Shown here: piece by piece, positions 14,614-17,121 of the stretch
Numbering within the stretch: position 1 is the stretch's first letter
Layout of the letters: every line of letters begins with the position of its first letter
Origin: Flavobacteriales bacterium UBA7690
Lineage (GTDB): Bacteria; Bacteroidota; Bacteroidia; Flavobacteriales_F; PHOS-HE28
Assembly: GCA_002482775.1 (NCBI GenBank)
Contig: DLGQ01000064.1
Span: 1-17,121, forward strand
Length of the DNA stretch: 17,121 nucleotides
Direction: 5' to 3'
Program-made: the position numbers and the translations under genes
The notes under the pieces: model-generated
Databases searched by the model: none
The model's input: the letters and a program-made list of their open reading frames with translations, nothing else
Told to the model about the DNA's origin: nothing

Positions 14614-15486
14614 CTAAACCGCGCTGCGCTGCTGGATATCGGCGATCTCGCGCGTCATTCCAGTGGTCAAGAAGGCTAGGACATCGGAGGCCAGCTGCAC
14701 CTTGTCCGATGCGAACAGGCCGTGCGCCGAACCTTCGTACTCCACGAGCTTGCTGGAAGGGATGGCCCGGTGCGCCGCCCGTCCCGTGTGATCGATGGGT
14801 ACAGTCTTGTCCGCCGTGCCGTGTATGATCAACGTGGGCATGGTGAAGCTCTTCAGATCGGGGCGGAAGTCCGTGGTCGCGAATGCCGTGGCGCAATCCA
14901 AGGTGGCCTTCAATCCACCCTGCATGGCCATGTGGTTGCTCCAGTACAGGACCTCCGGGCTCACGGGACTTGAAAGCACACCCGCTCCATAGAAGTCTTT
15001 GAAGAAGCCTGCCCAGAAATGCGGCCTGTCCGCCTTGATGCCGTCCGCCATTTCGGCGAACGCTTCGGGAGGCACGCCCTGTGGATTGTCATCGGTGCGC
15101 AGCATGTACGGCACCACGCTGCTGATGAGAATGGCTTGTGCTACGCGTGTACTGCCGTGGCGTGTGAGGTAACGCGCCACTTCGCCGCCACCCATGCTGA
15201 AGCCGAGCAGCGTGGCATCGTGAAGGTCGAGTTCCGTCATCACGGCGTGCAGATCATCGGCAAGGGTATCGTAGTCGTAGCCACCATAGGGTTGCTCGCT
15301 GCGCCCGAAACCGCGACGGTCATAAGAAACGGCACGCATACCGGCCTGGGTGACGGCGAGTGCCAGGTCATCGAAGGTGTCGGCGGTGAGTGGCCAACCG
15401 TGCAGCATCACCACCGGGCGACCGGTGCCGTGGTCCTTCACATACAACTGAACATCGTCCTTCGTCTTGATGGTACACATGGCCAT
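14614..15486 (-). CDS. Alpha/beta hydrolase, non-haem chloroperoxidase/esterase type
   Basis: This 290-residue enzyme has the complete triad of the alpha/beta hydrolase fold: nucleophile S97 in GFSMGG, acid D226 in IIHGTADKTVPID, and H255 in GSAHGLF. The oxyanion motif HGW is at residues 29-31, and YDRRGFGRSEQP at 55-66 is typical of the group of cofactor-free haloperoxidases and aryl esterases. A cap region occupies about 125-200. It is cytoplasmic, with no signal peptide. The natural substrate is unknown; ester hydrolysis is the safest statement, and perhydrolase activity is a known side reaction in the family. The ATG at 15486 or the one at 15480 may start it. It diverges from the DUF421 gene and converges with the fibronectin gene. 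No operon partner is seen. Confidence 0.9.
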   Translation of the reverse strand: MAMCTIKTKDDVQLYVKDHGTGRPVVMLHGWPLTADTFDDLALAVTQAGMRAVSYDRRGFGRSEQPYGGYDYDTLADDLHAVMTELDLHDATLLGFSMGGGEVARYLTRHGSTRVAQAILISSVVPYMLRTDDNPQGVPPEAFAEMADGIKADRPHFWAGFFKDFYGAGVLSSPVSPEVLYWSNHMAMQGGLKATLDCATAFATTDFRPDLKSFTMPTLIIHGTADKTVPIDHTGRAAHRAIPSSKLVEYEGSAHGLFASDKVQLASDVLAFLTTGMTREIADIQQRSAV

Positions 15487-15739
15487 GGGTTTTCCCAGTC
15501 AGGTTCAAACCGTATGCCTCGCCGCTGGCGAAAGGGTGGAGTGTTCACCGCTCCAACACCGGCGCGGTCCTGGACCACGTACCGCTGTGCCGAAGCGGGA
15601 AGAAGCGGGACCTCTTGCACCACGGATGTGCAGATCGTTGCTCAGGCGCCACGGATCGGGCCTCCCGGCATGTTCAGGAGATGTTCGGATCATCGTTTGC
15701 CTTGGAGGTGGATCGCCTGACGTGCGAACTCGAATTCTC

Positions 15740-16426
15740 ATGATCGACATCCGCACCCTCTTCTTAGGTGAGGAGCATACATGGCTCTTCTTAGTGGAAT
15801 GTGCCCTGCGCACGATCCTGATGTTCGTTCTCGCCCTGGGGCTGATGAAATTGACGGGCAAGAAGGAGGTGCGTCAATTCAGCGTGCTGGAGCTGCTGGT
15901 GATCATCGGCCTGGGCTCCGCGCTGGGTGATCCGATGATCTACACCGACGCTCCGTTGTTGCCGAGCGTGGTAGCCATCGGTATGGTGCTGCTCTGCTAT
16001 TGGGCGCTGAACAAATGGACCAACCGCGCGCCGAAGCTGGAGCGTTTCATAGAAGGCCGTGTGACGCGTGTGGTGCACGAGGGCGAAGTGGACCTTCGCG
16101 CGTTGGATGCGCAAGGGATGTCCGTCGCGGAATTCTTCGGCGACCTGCGCGTGTTGCACATTGAACACCTAGGGCAGGTGAAGACCGCCTACGTGGAGAT
16201 CGATGGTGAGGTGAGCGTGTTCTTCCGGGAGGACGACGCTGTGCGCCACGGCCTACCGCTGGCGCCGGAAGCGCTGGAACACCCCGTGCCGCTGGAAAGC
16301 ATACGGAACTTCCCTTGTTGTTGTGTGCATTGCGGAAGGGGTATGAACGCTGTACAGCACCCGGCGTGTCCGAACTGCGGGAGTGATGCATGGGTACCCG
16401 CGATGAATTCCAAGCGGGTGGCGTAG
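15740..16426 (+). CDS. DUF421 (YetF-like) membrane protein with C-terminal zinc ribbon
   Basis: The ATG at 15740 gives 228 residues; an open frame back to 15467 is longer, but its added part is Arg- and Pro-rich and overlaps the divergent hydrolase gene. Three membrane spans lie at about 15-38, 48-64 and 74-92, followed by the cytoplasmic DUF421 domain (about 95-170). Family marks are LMKLTGKKEVRQFSVLELLV, IIGLGSALGDPMI, RFIEGRVTRVVHEGEVD and TAYVEIDGEVSVFFRE. Residues 195-213 add C-V-H-C and C-P-N-C, a zinc ribbon of the CxxC...CxxC kind, which is not part of the core domain. Family members such as YetF and YdfR are membrane proteins of poorly known function; YetF-type members have been linked to spore or stress phenotypes in Bacillus. 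Confidence 0.88.
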   Translation: MIDIRTLFLGEEHTWLFLVECALRTILMFVLALGLMKLTGKKEVRQFSVLELLVIIGLGSALGDPMIYTDAPLLPSVVAIGMVLLCYWALNKWTNRAPKLERFIEGRVTRVVHEGEVDLRALDAQGMSVAEFFGDLRVLHIEHLGQVKTAYVEIDGEVSVFFREDDAVRHGLPLAPEALEHPVPLESIRNFPCCCVHCGRGMNAVQHPACPNCGSDAWVPAMNSKRVA

Positions 16427-16741
16427 TAGCGTATGAGCGGACGCACCGAATGGTCTTCGCCACGCAAGTAGTACACGGGCTAGCAGTCGGGCGAGCAACG
16501 CGATGTCGCTGATCCGCGTGGAACACATGGGATGCGTTACGCAGAACGTTCCCGCCAACATGCAGAACACACATGGCCTCTAGGCGCCCGTTGTGTGTAC
16601 TGGACCCTACGCATGGGGTCGCAGTGTATAACGCGCACCCCGCTGTGCGTTCGCATCCGTGCGGCGGACAGGGCGAAAGCATAGTGGCCTTCGATCTGTT
16701 GGGAACGGTGCGCGATACTGCACAACAAAAACAAACGCAAA
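16427..16741. other. Intergenic region without a supported gene
   Basis: About 315 bases separate the DUF421 gene from the last gene. Open frames on the minus strand are rich in R, H and C and extend into genes on the other strand, so they are not supported. TTG at 16699-16701 followed by TACTG at 16716-16720 is a poor promoter match. The last 20 bases before the ATG are A-rich. Confidence 0.3.
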
Positions 16742-17121
16742 ATGAACAACGCAAAAAGCTTGACCAGCCTCGGTCACCTCTTCCTCGCCCTGTGCTTGGT
16801 GGTAATCTCCAGCACGGCGAACGCCCAAACAACACCCGCGCACAGCGGTAGCGACAACAGCAGCATGACCCAACCCCCGCAGCAAGGTTGGATGTGGTGG
16901 GATGATGCCTCGTTCAAGAAGATGAACATCGACGAGAGCGGCACAACGAAACTGCGCGCCATCGATGATCGGTACCGTGCCGAGTACGACAAGCTGGGCA
17001 AAACGCCTTGGACCAATGAGGGGTACAAGGCCCTGACCGAGCGTCGTAACAGCGATATCAAAGGTGTGTTGACACCCGAGCAGTACCAGCATTGGTCCAC
17101 ACCGGCCACCAGCCGTAAGCC
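16742..17121 (+). CDS. Secreted protein, N-terminal part (cut by window edge)
   Basis: From the ATG at 16742 an open frame continues to the end of the window (126 codons), so the 3' end is missing. Residues 1-29 are a signal peptide (charged start, LGHLFLALCLVVISS core, then TANAQ), with cleavage likely after ANA. The mature part has a low-complexity S/Q/P linker, then WMWWDDASFKKMNIDES and a charged helical region: LRAIDDRYRAEYDKLG, then YKALTERRNSDIKGVLTPEQ and YQHW. The phrase V-L-T-P-E-Q-Y-x-x-W is like the end of Spy/CpxP-type or LTXXQ helical periplasmic proteins, in which L-T-P-E-Q is recurrent. That family link is suggested, not certain. The A-rich leader before the start fits Bacteroidota genes. 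Confidence 0.75.
   Translation, partial: MNNAKSLTSLGHLFLALCLVVISSTANAQTTPAHSGSDNSSMTQPPQQGWMWWDDASFKKMNIDESGTTKLRAIDDRYRAEYDKLGKTPWTNEGYKALTERRNSDIKGVLTPEQYQHWSTPATSRK

Noticed and set aside
15019..15720. 233-codon plus-strand frame across the hydrolase gene
   Set aside because: It is antisense to an alpha/beta hydrolase with a complete catalytic triad, and the product has no recognisable features.
15467..15739. N-terminal extension of the DUF421 protein
   Set aside because: The extra 91 codons encode an R- and P-rich segment unlike the family and overlap the start of the divergent hydrolase gene. The ATG at 15740 gives the usual N-terminus before the first membrane span.
16047..16835. 262-codon minus-strand frame over the end of the DUF421 gene and the following gap
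   Set aside because: It is antisense to conserved DUF421 sequence and to the signal peptide of the last gene; the product is R-, S- and P-rich.

Overview
The window looks like a chromosomal segment from a member of the Bacteroidota, probably a flavobacterial-type lineage. The evidence is a type IX secretion C-terminal sorting domain with the YPNP motif, an exact Bacteroidota-type promoter (TTTG, 19 bases, TAGATTTG), and lipid-poor secreted-protein signal peptides ending in A-Q. Genus cannot be read from the sequence. Base composition is uneven: the right-hand housekeeping genes are clearly G+C-rich, while the left secreted genes and the central block are nearer to half G+C.

Layout. 1-235: the N-terminal part of a secreted TPR-like protein (minus), cut by the window edge. 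486-3406: two secreted surface proteins (plus), a beta-helix protein and a T9SS cargo protein with Ig/PKD-like modules, coupled by a TGATG stop/start overlap. 3609-10616: a seven-kilobase block with every gene on the minus strand, which reads as a defence island. In transcription order it holds a 1032-residue type IIG/ISP-like restriction-modification enzyme, a small gene broken by one in-frame amber codon, a 47-codon relic of the C-terminus of a second such enzyme, a complete two-gene Pycsar system (PycTIR then PycC), an Mrr-like restriction endonuclease, and two overlapping small membrane proteins. 10940-11851: a YihY/BrkB membrane protein (plus). 12182-13016: two small hypothetical genes facing each other. 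13182-13591: a degenerate 63-bp tandem repeat array with internal dyad symmetry. 13865-14482: a fibronectin type III protein, followed by a 12-bp perfect hairpin. 14614-15486: an alpha/beta hydrolase (minus). 15740-16426: a DUF421 membrane protein with a C-terminal zinc ribbon (plus). 16742 to the end: the start of a secreted protein (plus), cut by the window edge.

How the genes work together. The restriction enzyme and Mrr would act on invading or wrongly modified DNA. Pycsar would act as a second-messenger suicide system: PycC makes a cyclic pyrimidine nucleotide on phage infection, and PycTIR binds it and depletes NAD. Pycsar is an established system. The parts I cannot place in a described system are the Mrr gene with its two coupled small membrane proteins, and the interrupted gene behind the restriction enzyme. 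The relic tail and a drop in G+C across the specificity region of the restriction enzyme indicate repeated recombination at this locus.
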